A stretch of DNA of 64,000 nucleotides from Turnera subulata (lineage: Eukaryota; Streptophyta; Magnoliopsida; Malpighiales; Passifloraceae). Both the position numbers and the translations under genes were made by a program. Below the pieces are notes generated by a model. The model made no database searches. It was not told the DNA's origin and saw nothing but the letters and a program-made list of their open reading frames with translations. Position 1 is the first letter of the stretch, and every line of letters starts with the position of its first letter. This document shows positions 44,109 through 55,361 of this stretch, in pieces. Where the stretch lies: NCBI GenBank assembly GCA_028386065.3, contig JAKUCV010000197.1, positions 136,004 to 200,003 of the forward strand, read 5' to 3'.

Positions 44109-47100
44109 ATGTTTAGTTTATTATCATGGAACATCAGAGGGTTGGGTTCGGGTGAAAAACACAGGAAGGTGAGAGAACTAATGGGTAAGCATAATGTGAA
44201 GATTTTGTTCCTCTGTGAGACAAAATGTAGGGGGTGGAGACATGGGGACTTCTCAAGAGTTTGGGGGGGTGGCCCGTCCGACTTTGTAAGTGTGGATGCT
44301 ATGGGTCTTCTGGTGGTCTCCTACTTATGTGGGATGTGAACTATTTCAATGCGACTTGTAGAAGGTCCGGGAGCAACTGGATAACGGTTGAAGGTGTGGT
44401 AAATGGAAACGAGAATGTTGGGATTTGTGGTGTTTACGGCCCAAGTACAGTGGAGGCTAGAATCTGTCTTTGGGAGGAGTTGAGGACTGAACTAGGAGGT
44501 TTTACTATTCCATGGTTATTTGTGGGGGATTTTAACGAAGTGCTGGAGGTCAAGGATAGATTAAGTGGGGTTGTGAATTCCAGATGTGCTCGCGCCTTGT
44601 CAAATTTTATATCGGAGGCTGAATTGTGTGAAGTGGAGCTTCAGGGCAGAGCTTTCACCTGGGGCAATAGCTTGGCTGCAAGTAGAATCGATAGGGCTTT
44701 CTTTGACCCTAGTTGGTTCTCCCTTTTCCCTTCAATTAAGCTATGGGCAGAGCCTAAAGGGGCATCAGATCACTGTCCGATTGTTCTCGCCCAAGAACCC
44801 CTGGAGTAGGGGTTTCATCCTTTTAAATTCCTAAATTGTTGGCTTCACCACAGGGACTTCGACTCTGTCCTGAAGAGGATATGGGAGCAGACGTGTAATC
44901 AATTTCCTGAAAAATTCCAGTTGTTAAGGAAACTTGGAGTTATTAAGCATTCTCTAAGATTGTGGAACAAAGAAGCTTTTGGTGATATCGATGTTGATAT
45001 TAAAGAGCTGAATCGGCAAATCGATGGTTTGGACAGAATCACTGACTCTCGGTGCCTAAATGAAGAAGAAAGAGCTCAGATGTATGCCTTGAAGACTGAC
45101 CTTGCGAGCAGATTGAGGCAACAAGAAAGCCTCTGGAAGCAAAAGTCGAGAATCACTTGGCTAAGGCTTGGGGACAAAAATACTAAGTTCTTCCATATAA
45201 ATGCATGCAACAAGGGACAAAGAAATTCGATTAGGAAAATTTGTGTTGGTGATCGTGTTTTGGAAAAGCCGAGGGAGGTTAAAGAAGCGGCTAGAGATTA
45301 TTTCGCAGACATCTTCAAGTCCACCTCCAAGGTTAGAAAAACCGATTTGTAAGGAGGAAGTGAATGAGGTAATTTGGGAATGTGATGGCAATAAATCTCC
45401 GGGACCGGATGGTTTTAATATGAATTTCTATAAGAGGGCTTGGGAGCTGATTAATGAGGATTTGCTAGATCTCATCAACGAGTTTCTGAAAACAGGGAGG
45501 ATGCCAAAAGGAGTGAATAGGGGCTTTATTTGCTTAATTCCAAAGAAACCTGAGGCGGCGGGCTTTGAGGATTATAGACCAATCTGTCTTATACATGGCA
45601 TCTACAAAATCATCGCCAAGATTCTTTCCAAAAGGCTGAGATCGGTCATGCAGGTGCTGATTAGCCCAAATCAATTCGCATTTATTGATGGGAGACAAAT
45701 CCTTGATTGTGCCTTCTCTGCCTCGAAAATTGTGCATCATATCAAGAAGGCTAAAAGGGAAGCAGTTTTGTGGAAGATTGACTTCAAAAAAAGCTTTTGA
45801 TACGGTCTCTTGGGATTTTCTAATAGAGATGTTGAAGGCTATGGGGTTTGGGGAATCATGGTAAAAATGGATAGGGGGCTGCTTAGGACTTCCATCGATG
45901 TCTGTTCTACTAAATGAGAGTCCCTCTGAGGATTTTGTTGCTTGTAGAGGGCTTAAGCAAGGAGATCCTCTCTCCCCGTTCTTGTTTAATATTGTGGTTG
46001 AGGGGCTAACTTGTCTCATTGATCAGGCTATCAGGAAGGGTCTTATTCAGGAATTCCGGATCCACAATATTCAAGTGTCTCTTCTCCAATTCGCCGATGA
46101 CACTCTATTCTTCTGCTCCAATGATATGCCTTCCTTGCTGAATCTGAAAAGAGTACTGAGGTGCTTTGAGAACCTATCTGGGCTCAGTATCAACTTTCAC
46201 AAAAGTAGTGTGGTGGGATTAAACCTCCCTAATCAGAGAACGAGCTCCATCGCGGAAATGCTATTAAGTAAGGTTGATTCTCTGCCCTTACCCTATTTAG
46301 GAGTCCAGCTGGGTATGAATATGCATCGAATCATGGCTTGGGATCCAATAATTTCAAGAATTAAAGGCAGACTCGCGAATTGGAAAGGAAAACTTTTATC
46401 TCTCGGAGGTAGAGTTACTTTGATTCGTGCAGTCTTGAGCAATCTTCCCATTTACCATTTATCCTTGTTCAAGATTCCTCATGGGGTGGCTAACAAAATA
46501 GTTAGCTTGCAGATAAACTTTCTATGGGGGGGTTGTGAAGACAAGAGGAGAATGTGTTTGGTGGCCTGGGAGAAAATTGCCAAACCCAAGATCTTTGGAG
46601 GAGTGGGGATTGAAGACCTGTTAATTAAGAACCAATGCTTGTTGTTCAAGTGGTTGTGGAGATATATAAATCTCAATCCTTACTCCTCTGCTGCTCCGTT
46701 GTGGGCACGAATTGTTTGACTAATAGGTCCAGGGGGATCTCTGGGAATTCGTGGCCTGTGTTTAACGAGTCCACAGTGTCGCCTATATGGAGGAATGTAA
46801 TCAGGTTTGATGAGGTCTCTTGTAGTGGGAATACACGATTAGGAGCGAGACTTCTTGTGAACGTGAACGATGGGCAGTCTTGCAAATTTTGGACTGATCG
46901 TTGGCTTATGGATGGGGTCTTATCTGAGCTGCACCCCCGGCTATTCTCAATCTCAAATAACAAATTTGCTTCGGTAGCTATGATGCTTAATGTGGTTGAT
47001 GTTTATAATGTATGGGACTTTAATTAGAGAAGGACTCTGTTTGTTTGGGAATCGGAGGAGGCTACAATGCTTTCAAATCGACTACAGAATATAGTTCTCA

Positions 47101-47753
47101 ATCAGGATGAGGTTGACAGTTGGTCGTGGTAAGAGGATGCGAGTGGAGGCTACTGTGTTAAATCGGGCTATGAGTTTGTGTGTCGGAATATGGTGGTTAA
47201 CAGACCCAAACCCCATGTATGGCTAGGTTGCGCTCCATTCAAAGTGGAGTGCTTCATGTGGTTGGCCCTAAATAATGGGGTGGCAGTGCGTTCTATCCTC
47301 TTACGAAATAATATTATCCCTCTTGATAACGCCTCCTGTCCTTTTTGTAATGAAGCGATTGAGAGTACGGATCATCTTTTTTGTCATTGTAGATATGTTT
47401 GGAGACTGTGGTGTAAGATATGTGAGTGGTGGGGGGTGTCCTGGTGCATGCCGAGATCTTTGGAGGAGTGCTTCTTGCAGTGGATGGGATTGGTAGTCTC
47501 GGTGCGTGCTCGAGCTCCCTGGACAGTTGTCTTTTATACCACTGTTTGGACCATTTGGCTGACAAGAAACAGACTTGTCTTTGACGCTACTGCTGCGGAT
47601 TGGAGCAGGATGTTTGAGCTTGTGTTATTTAGGTCCTTGTTGTGGTTCAGAGCTACTCATCCAAGTTTCCCGTATGATCTATCCGCTCTCCTCATTAGGG
47701 CGGAGAGTGTCCTCGCTTGGTGTGGTCCTGCGATTAAATCGGGGGTATCGTAA
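44109..47753 (+). pseudogene. LINE 2 ORF2 (endonuclease, reverse transcriptase, zf-RVT), broken
   Basis: The endonuclease starts MFSLLSWNIRGLGSGEKHRKV and contains LFVGDFNEVL, SRIDRAFF and ASDHCPI, so all its motifs are present though frameshifted near 44320. The reverse transcriptase has KSPGPDGFNMNFYKRAW, YRPICLIHGIYKIIAKILSKRL, LKQGDPLSPFLFNIVVEGL and the catalytic QFADDTLFF. A zf-RVT domain follows (FKVECFMWLALNNGVAVRSIL, CPFCNEAIESTDHLFCHC). Breaks occur near 44320, 44807, 45340, 45798, 46718, 47025 and 47130. There is no RNase H domain. Confidence 0.9.
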
Positions 47754-47938
47754 GCTGGGGTTGTTGATTTGGTAGCGTTTCATTTCATTGGGTGCTACGG
47801 TGACAGTTGTATTATTCTCTGTTCTGTAGGCTACGGCTTATTCTAGGGCCTGTCATCTATCTGATGACGGCTTCCTAATTCTTGTTTTTACCTGATAACA
47901 TGCAATAATATCTTCGTTCTATAAAAAAAAAATGATAT

Positions 47939-49534
47939 TGCCTCGCTCTAACATTTTGTTTTGAAAAACTTAAAATATTTTTTAGACTTTGTAGATTAAT
48001 TAAATAAAGTAACATATACATTATTAGACAATAACGATTATTATTTGGCTAATTTACTAAAATTACATGCCTATAATTAAAAGAAAAATTTACTTTTCAT
48101 CTTTTTATGCTAATGTTGTAGCCTGCAGGAAGATAGATTTATCAAACAAAAGCTTGGAACACTATAAAATTAGTTCATTTGATAGCACAATAATTTTTAT
48201 AAGTTCTTTTTCATATATATTGGATTGGAGTTTAGAATAATTATTTATTATTTTTTGCCCACACTCAAATATATTCCTGGATCCGCCACTGGTTGTGACT
48301 CATCCATAGTTTATATTTTTCTTTTCGTGGGTGCTTTCTTATCTTTTTCTTATTGTTATTTCAGAAATTCGATCGACGTTTAAGCAAGGACATCACAAGC
48401 CAAAAAAAATGTGGCAAATAGTAAGATTCTTCCATATATAATTACTATCACGTGCTAATTTAACTCCCCTTAATGTTTTTTGATGGAATAATTGGATGTC
48501 AAACCACCTTCTCACTGTGGCTCATCACAGAATTAGATTCCACATGGATTGCTTTGTATTTTTATTTTTACTTTACTGCTGAAAAATTTACTGAGTTTAC
48601 TGCTTCATTATTTGTGTATATATATTTGAAAGAATTGAACAAGGAATGAACTGCATGCATGAATGGCATGACTTTAAATAATTACGGATTGTATTTGTAT
48701 GGAGCACCTGGGGCGGTGCTAAATTGAATGGAAAATAAGTTTTCCAGTTGATTCTTTTTGTAACCGAAATAAAATTAAGTTTTGGATCTCTGTTCATGGA
48801 GTAAAAAGGGAAGAGAAATAAAATAACTTTATTATCAATATTCGTACTATATATGTGAATAATTGACGACTTCATCGTATACCGTTGTTCTTCACAAGTT
48901 TCTTCTTTCAAAAAGGTCGTAAAATAAAAGCGTGCATCGCGACTATTGTTGTAAGCAATTTTTCAGTTGACGGCATTTTGTGGAAAAAAGTGTAGATCGT
49001 GATTATTATTGTGCTTACAACAAAGTAAGAAAAAAAAACTAAATTTAAAAGATGGCCGAATCTTTATCAAGCATAATACCGAAACATATATTGATGGCCG
49101 CAGCAAAGCAAGGCCAGCATACTAGTTACTTTTAAAATCTAGCCTAATAAATACACTCCCAAATAAGTCGTACGATAATTTTTGTAGGGATTGAGGGAGT
49201 AACAATTATAGGTAGTACTATTAAATGTCGTTACTTTAATTAGTCTTGTCTACTTTATATTTTATTTTTAAAATTTTAATATTTGATATTTAGGATTTAC
49301 TTTAGAGTTTAGGGTTTAATATTTTAGGATTTAGAGTCAATTTTTATTTTTATTTTTTTTAAAAGTTTATTTTTATTTTTATAAAAATTGACTACCGAAA
49401 TTTTTTTTTGTCATAAATCATTAATGAGATTCAATATTTATTAATGAGATTTTTTTTTGGTCATAAATCCAGTGCTAGCGGATTTTTGATTTAATACTCC
49501 TTATCCAGTGCCAGCGGCACCCTTTCTCGTAATG
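47939..49534. other. AT-rich spacer with one hAT-like right end
   Basis: No gene is seen. GGATCCGCCACTG at 48274-48286 has the form of a hAT-type right terminus. The remainder is AT-rich. Confidence 0.45.
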
Positions 49535-50316
49535 CTATGTTTTTTAACTTTTCGTTAAATATATAGATGCTGACAGTGACAGCGGCTTTCCAAATTTTGC
49601 TATTTTTGTCATAGGGAGAGGAGTGATTTTTAGCATCGACACATCTCTTGGAAAATGCCATTAGTTTAATAATGTCGATTCATTTACTGAACCAAAATGT
49701 TAATGATCAAGTTGTCATTTAAATTAACCTTTCTACTATGCTAGCATATAGAGAAAATTAAAATGTAGTATTTGAGAAACAACTCGATAATTGTAATTAA
49801 GCATGCCAAATATTGCCAAATACATGTCGCGAAACTAGCTAATTGCTAGCCTCCTCCAGCCAGAAATGAAATTCAAAATATGTCTTCCATAAATAATTCA
49901 GAAAATAAAATTGCAGAATATGTCTTGTAGTTGTGGAGCATTAATATCCTTGCAAAAATCCTCTAAAAAAAACATCCTTGCAAAAATAAGAGGGATGAGG
50001 TCTTGGTTTTGTCATTCTCGTCGTTACTTTTTGTTCACTGTGTCTTAGTTACTTTTGAGCATGACCCTAAAGTTGCAGGCTGAAGATTCTTGCGTTCCTC
50101 CCGATCCCAGGTTTTGAAACATCATTAAATTAATTATATATGAAGTCACAAAATTGTTCCCTTTAAGAAATTAGGAAAGCCTGCCAACTTGCCATGGAAA
50201 ACCACAATCAGCTTCAGTATTTTTATTTCTTCAATTTTTTGTCAGAGGACTAATTAGCTGTTTAATTACAAGGGTATGGCAGAACCACCACCCACCCTCT
50301 CCCTTGCCTTTGTTGC
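49535..50316 (-). pseudogene. Third minus-strand MATE copy reduced to its 5' flank and exon 8
   Basis: 49535-49710 duplicates the upstream region of the MATE pseudogene at 29078 (32145-32341). 50266-50316 on the minus strand reads as MATE exon 8 (ATKARERVGGGSAIPL then TAA), but its acceptor is CGG rather than CAG. In a colinear gene the 5' flank of a minus-strand gene would lie to the right of exon 8; here it lies to the left. An inversion or two separate duplications must therefore be involved, not a simple internal deletion. Exons 1-7 are absent. Confidence 0.55.
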
Positions 50317-51995
50317 CCGGGTTTAGAAATTTATGTATATATTTATGCCGAGAAACTGCAGTATGTGTAATTAGTCGATATCCTGGAGTTGAACTAGAGA
50401 GAAAAAAAAGAAGAGAAAGGATGTTCATATTTGCATACAAGTGTAGACAAGAATCATAAGGTCATGCAATGGACTGTTTCAATAAGTTTGCCTCGCATTT
50501 GAAGTAGCTATGTCCATGATATGTAGTTTCCTCACAATTACTAAGGGGAAATCCAAACCATTCCCCCTGAAAAGAGAATGCCATGGTCCAAAACCGTTTC
50601 CCCTCAATGTTTCTCACCATGATTTTGAAAATCATGACCACGATTCAACTAACAGGACATAACTTTACAGGAGAGGATCTCAATCCAATCTTGTAATGTT
50701 TTTGGGGACGCTATATTGTCCTCCTTTATTGTGTCTTAAAGATGATTGAGATGTATTTATTTCCAGAATTAGAATTTAGATAACGTCTGCTATGTTCAAT
50801 ATTTGGAAGGAGTAGAATTAATCAAGTGTTTGTTACAGCTTTTTATGCGATCCTAAAAAGGGATCTCCGGCCCGTAAATAAACTGTTCGGAAGAAACTAA
50901 GAAAAGAGTGAAAAATTAAGTAACCAGGAGATACGGGACGACAGTTCAAAGAATTATGACTCATGAGCCAAAAAAAAATAAGTAACCAACAGATTGTCCA
51001 AAAAAAAAAATAGAGATATTACTTGGAAAATTAAAATTAACATTTGTGTATATTCTATTTATCTTTTTAAAATAAGAGGTGCGTACGTAAACATAAGTAA
51101 GCAAGCAATGATGTTTGACATACAAAAAAATGTGCATTGACTAATTAAAGATATAGTCTATTCAGAAAAATAGATACGACTAACCCATATTGTCTTTTGA
51201 AAAAGATATCGAAAATTTTTAGTGTCTCCTAAACCAGGCCTGCAATAAGTAGGATTTCATGATCTCCTGAAAGTTGCACTACTATTAAATGTATAATTGT
51301 TACATTGACCTAATCTCTTGTGTGATTTTGTTAGCGACTTTCCTTCCTCCAAAGTAGGGTAGGGCCTAATTTACCATCAATTGTTTTTGGAAATCATTTT
51401 ACTCTTTTAGACAGTTCATTCATATTTCATTCTATTATTTTCTTGGGAAAACAAGCTGCTTTTGATCAACCTGCCTTTCAGACTATATATGATGAAATTA
51501 ATATATTTCCCGTGTTTAGCGTGCCATTGACTTTCACCAAGCTTCGAAGATAAAGAAATATACACCAGTTACCTTAATTAATTTCTGACTATAAGAGAAT
51601 AGAGGTAAAAGGTAAAGAACTTAGCATGTGTAACGTGCCATTTGACTGGTATTCCATACATTGAAGATACACAAAAACCAGTATGGCTAGGCTAACAAGG
51701 TCAAAGAAAACATTTTTTGTTTTTTAATTCCTCCGAATTAAAGATCCTCTATTTACAACTTACCCTTCAATTCTTGATTTTGATCAGAAACCAGCAATGC
51801 TCCTCCATTTAGAACTTAACCTTCAATTTCTCCGCAAAAAAAGAATCAGTGTCAACCAACCTTATTATACTCCTGAAGCGGTTAGTCCACGCGAGAGACA
51901 ACTATAGATGCACATACACTTTAGTCACTGACACTAGAGCGCCCCCCTATTCTGGAGAGCTTCTTGTTCTATTGATTCCACCATAGCAAATCAAG
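50317..51995. other. Spacer containing duplicated MATE 3' flank, then promoter of the MATE gene at 51996
   Basis: 50410-50920 aligns with 28060-28560, the downstream flank of the MATE gene at 25597. The rest is AT-rich and leads to the ATG at 51996. No gene is seen. Confidence 0.6.
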
Positions 51996-54373
51996 ATGGA
52001 CCAAGAAAACTCCAAATTCAGTCTTTTGTCATCACTGATCACCGAACCTGAGGAGGGTTTTGCAGATGATGCAGGTTTGATGTGCAAGATTAACCACAAC
52101 AGTGGTAAAGCAGAGAGGATAGCAGAATTCAAGAAACAAATCCGATTGGCAGGGCCGCTGGTTGTGGTTAGTTTCTTGCAGTACAGTTTGCAGATGATAT
52201 CTGTCATGTTCGTTGGCCATCTTGGAGAGCTTCCTCTCGCCAGTTCTTCGACAGCTACGTCATTTGCGGGAGTCACTGGCTTCAGTGTCATGGTAATTCC
52301 TTCTCCTTTTGGCTCCTAGCTAGGGAAAAAAGAAATGTAATACCTTAACAATCATTGTAAATATTGTGGCTGATTATTTTTCTCAGTATGATGGGTGATT
52401 TTATATCAGATGACATGTAAATCTTTTGCTTTTCTGTTAGTGCGATTGATTACTGCAAATACACACTACAAAGAAAGGTGTGTAATTGCATGTAGATGCA
52501 CTCAGGAATGGAATTCCTGATTCTGATGGGGATTTTGGTTTTAGGGTACAATGTATTTATTGTTTTTTTTTTCTGTTTTAATTTCTTGCTATCAGTTGGG
52601 ATTGGGAGGAGCGCTTGAGACATTTTGTGGACAAGCCTATGGAGCCAGGGAGTATCATGTACTTGGTGTTCATACGCAGAGAGCTATGCTAATTGTCACA
52701 CTCTTTAGCATTCCTGTATGTCTTCTTTGGGTCTATACAGAACAAATTTTCTTAGTCTTCAAGCAAGACCCTCAAATTGCAATGCATGCCGGGACATATG
52801 CTGTGTGCTTGATCCCAAGCATTCTTCCCTACGGCTTCCTCCAGTGCCAAGCTAGATTCTTGCAAACTCAAAATATCGTGCTGCCTTTGCTGCTTAGTAC
52901 CGGAGTTGCCAGCTTACTTCATGTCCTTTTGTGTTGGACACTGGTCTTCACATTTGGTCTTGGTATCAAGGGAGCTGCTTTGTCTGTTGCCATTTCTTAT
53001 TGGACCAATGTACTTATTTTGGCATTGTACATCAAGTTCTCTTCTGCATGTCAAAAGTCTTGGAAAGGTTTCTCCAGAGAGGGGACAAGAAATCTCATCG
53101 GTTTCCTTAAGTTAGGAATACCTTCTGCTCTCATGGTCTGGTGAGTTTATCTTTCTTGCATACACAAGTAGGCTTGGACTTTAAAGAGCTCAATTCTTAA
53201 TCTAATCTTTCTGACTTGCACCAGCTTAGAATTCTGGCCATACGAGTTTCTGGTTCTCATGTCGGGTCTTCTTCAGAATCCAACACTAGAGACTTCAATG
53301 ATGTCAATCAGGTTTGCTTTTCAGTATCTTCAGATATTTTGAGAGGGATGTATTACTTACTGGATTAGCATATTGGAGAAGAATTGAATAACCTGTGACA
53401 GTTTGCATTACTTTTCTGCAGCCTTGACACATCTTCAGTGATCTTCAAGATCCCTATCGGTCTTGGAAGTGCTGTAAGGTAGTTATACCATATAACATTC
53501 TAGAATTGCCTACTTAGGAACCTGTCCTGACATTTCATGGTGCCTTTCCCTTGACAATTTTCTTTCCTGGTTAAAGCACAAGAGTTGCAAATGAATTAGG
53601 CGCTGGGAGACCCCGAGCTGCACACCTGGCTGTTCAGGTTGTTTTGTTCTTGGCAGTTACACAGGGTTTGTTGTTGAGCCTGATTTTTGTTGCGGTGCGA
53701 GAATTTTGGGGCTTCTTGTATACCAACGAAGCAGAAGTTATATGCTATTTGGCATCTGTAACACCAATTCTAGCCATTTCCAACTTTATGGATGGAATGC
53801 AGGCCGTGCTCTCAGGTTTGCGTTCCTAGTTCCCACCACGCCATGCTAGTCGTTTCCTTGCTAAAATTTGCAGACAAATACATTACAGTGAATGCACAAA
53901 AGTTAATTCCTGGCATTTCCTCACAAAAACTCAGGTGCTGCTAGAGGCTGTGGTTGGCAGAGTATTGGTACAGTTGTAAATCTGGGTGCTTATTACCTTG
54001 TAGGCCTGCCATGTTCTGTATTTCTGACTTTTGTCTTAAACTTGGGTGGAAAGGTAAGCATTTTATCTTAGGAAACATATGCTTTCCATTGATTTGTTAT
54101 TGATTACAATTACTTTCAGGGATTATGGATAGGAATCATATCTGGGAGCACTCTACAGGCACTTTTGCTTTTAATCGTGACATTGCGCACCAATTGGGAG
54201 GAAGAGGTTCATAGCATCCAACCCTCATCAGAAATATGGTTACTTCGCGTGACTCTCTTCCTTTTTTACTTACTTCTAGTCTCTATCAATTTCAGGTAAA
54301 GAAGGCAAGACGAAGAGTATTTGCTTCCAGCTTCCAAGCAGATACGGCAACCGACGCTAGTAGGAACTGTTAG
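51996..54373 (+). CDS. MATE efflux transporter (DTX type), intact, eight exons
   Basis: This is a H+-coupled organic-compound antiporter of the same clade as the gene at 25597, and the closest to it of the four. Exons 51996-52292, 52596-53140, 53225-53311, 53422-53478, 53577-53815, 53935-54053, 54120-54206 and 54296-54373 join in frame to 502 residues. Middle exon lengths (545, 87, 57, 239, 119, 87) are identical to the other copies. Motifs include LAGPLVVVSFLQYSLQMISVMFVGHLGELPLASSS, GALETFCGQAYGAREYHVLGV, ARVANELGAGRPRAAHLAVQ-type sequence, MDGMQAVLSGAARGCGWQ and LRTNWEEEVKKAR before the cytosolic tail. The N-terminus (MDQENSKFSLLSSLITEPEE) is polar, with no signal peptide. All splice sites are GT-AG and no damage is visible. 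The substrate is unknown. Confidence 0.92.
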
Positions 54374-55361
54374 CAGAAAGCGCTAGTTACATTTGAACGA
54401 TCAAATATTCACATTGACAATCTTTAGCATAAACAGTAACGAGGGCGAGTCTCTCCTTCATTGGTTTCTGCAGGAGGGAGAACTAGGTACAGCTAGAATG
54501 CAGAATTGTTTTGTCCATAAAATTTTCCACAGTGAAACAGATGTGGTGATAACAATATTTCCTCAATAGTTTTTAGACAGAATCTTTCTTCCTGGAAGTA
54601 GGATTCAACTGAGTTTTTTTGATAGAATTGTATATGTGCTTAAACAGAATCCCATGACCATATATATATATGGGAGTTTCTACTCTACAATGACTACATG
54701 TATGGGGCTAGAAGAAGATCCATATCTGAAGCTAACTAACTATTTTTTGGAAAAAGAATTTGTCTTTACTGTGTCAAGTTAAAAGCGACCACAAAAAAAA
54801 GAAAAAAGAAGAGGCACAAGTCCTTTTCCCACGCAACAAAGGCAGGGAGAAGGGTGGTGGTACTGCCATATAGAATAATTTTTTTCTTTAAATGAAGTTG
54901 TATATATAACAAAATCCCATGAAAATTATACTGCATTTAGCCACTGGCAGGCTTAATTATATCTTCTGAATTCATTATCGAAGACATATTTTGATTTTCC
55001 TGCACTTGGTTAATATATTATCCGAATGACTGAATTGTTTATCAAAGACACATTTTGTCTTTTGCGTAGTCTGGCATAGCTGGACTTTCAAAAGAAAACT
55101 TGATCATGTTAATATATAGAAAAAGGCCAACTTGGTCAATAATATCACTTCTTCATTTAGAAAATGAGCCGACACCCTGACTAGCAAGTAGTAACTGGTA
55201 ATTGAATATTCAATCAGTCCCCACAGAAGAAAAAAATATAAAAAATTTGGGAAGCCAAAGGTTAACCTACATGAATGAACTAGAATTTGTTATGCTATCC
55301 TCTTTTCACAACCGGGGATTTCCTCTTCTCCAGCTTCCAAGCGAAAGGCACAGCGAGCTGG
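54374..55361. other. Spacer between MATE genes with an exon 8 relic
   Basis: AT-rich 3' flank. A plus-strand MATE exon 8 relic lies at 54833-54872. The following stretch (54880-55050) resembles sequence near 59380-59400 and 62945-63055. Confidence 0.5.
54833..54872 (+). pseudogene. MATE exon 8 relic, plus strand
   Basis: GCAACAAAGGCAGGGAGAAG and the following GGTGGTGGTACTGCCATA match the terminal exon of the MATE copies with small deletions. No AG acceptor precedes it. It points to a further lost gene copy between 54374 and 55361. Confidence 0.6.

Larger units (their letters stand above)
43424..47930 (+). mobile_element. LINE 2: 5'-truncated, degenerate LINE of a different subfamily
   Basis: It carries the 3' part of ORF1 (to 44063), a broken ORF2 (44109-47753) and a 3' end with an A-run at 47922-47932. 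A short possible target duplication AAATGATAT lies at 43415-43423 and 47930-47938. ORF2 differs from LINE 1: it keeps FADD in the RT and lacks a C-terminal RNase H domain. The DUF4283 part of ORF1 is absent, consistent with 5' truncation. Confidence 0.85.

Noticed and set aside
32342..48286. One large hAT element carrying captured MATE pieces between the ends at 32342 and 48286
   Set aside because: The flanking 8-mers (CCAAAATG and GTTGTGAC) do not match, and the MATE fragments are explained by local duplication.
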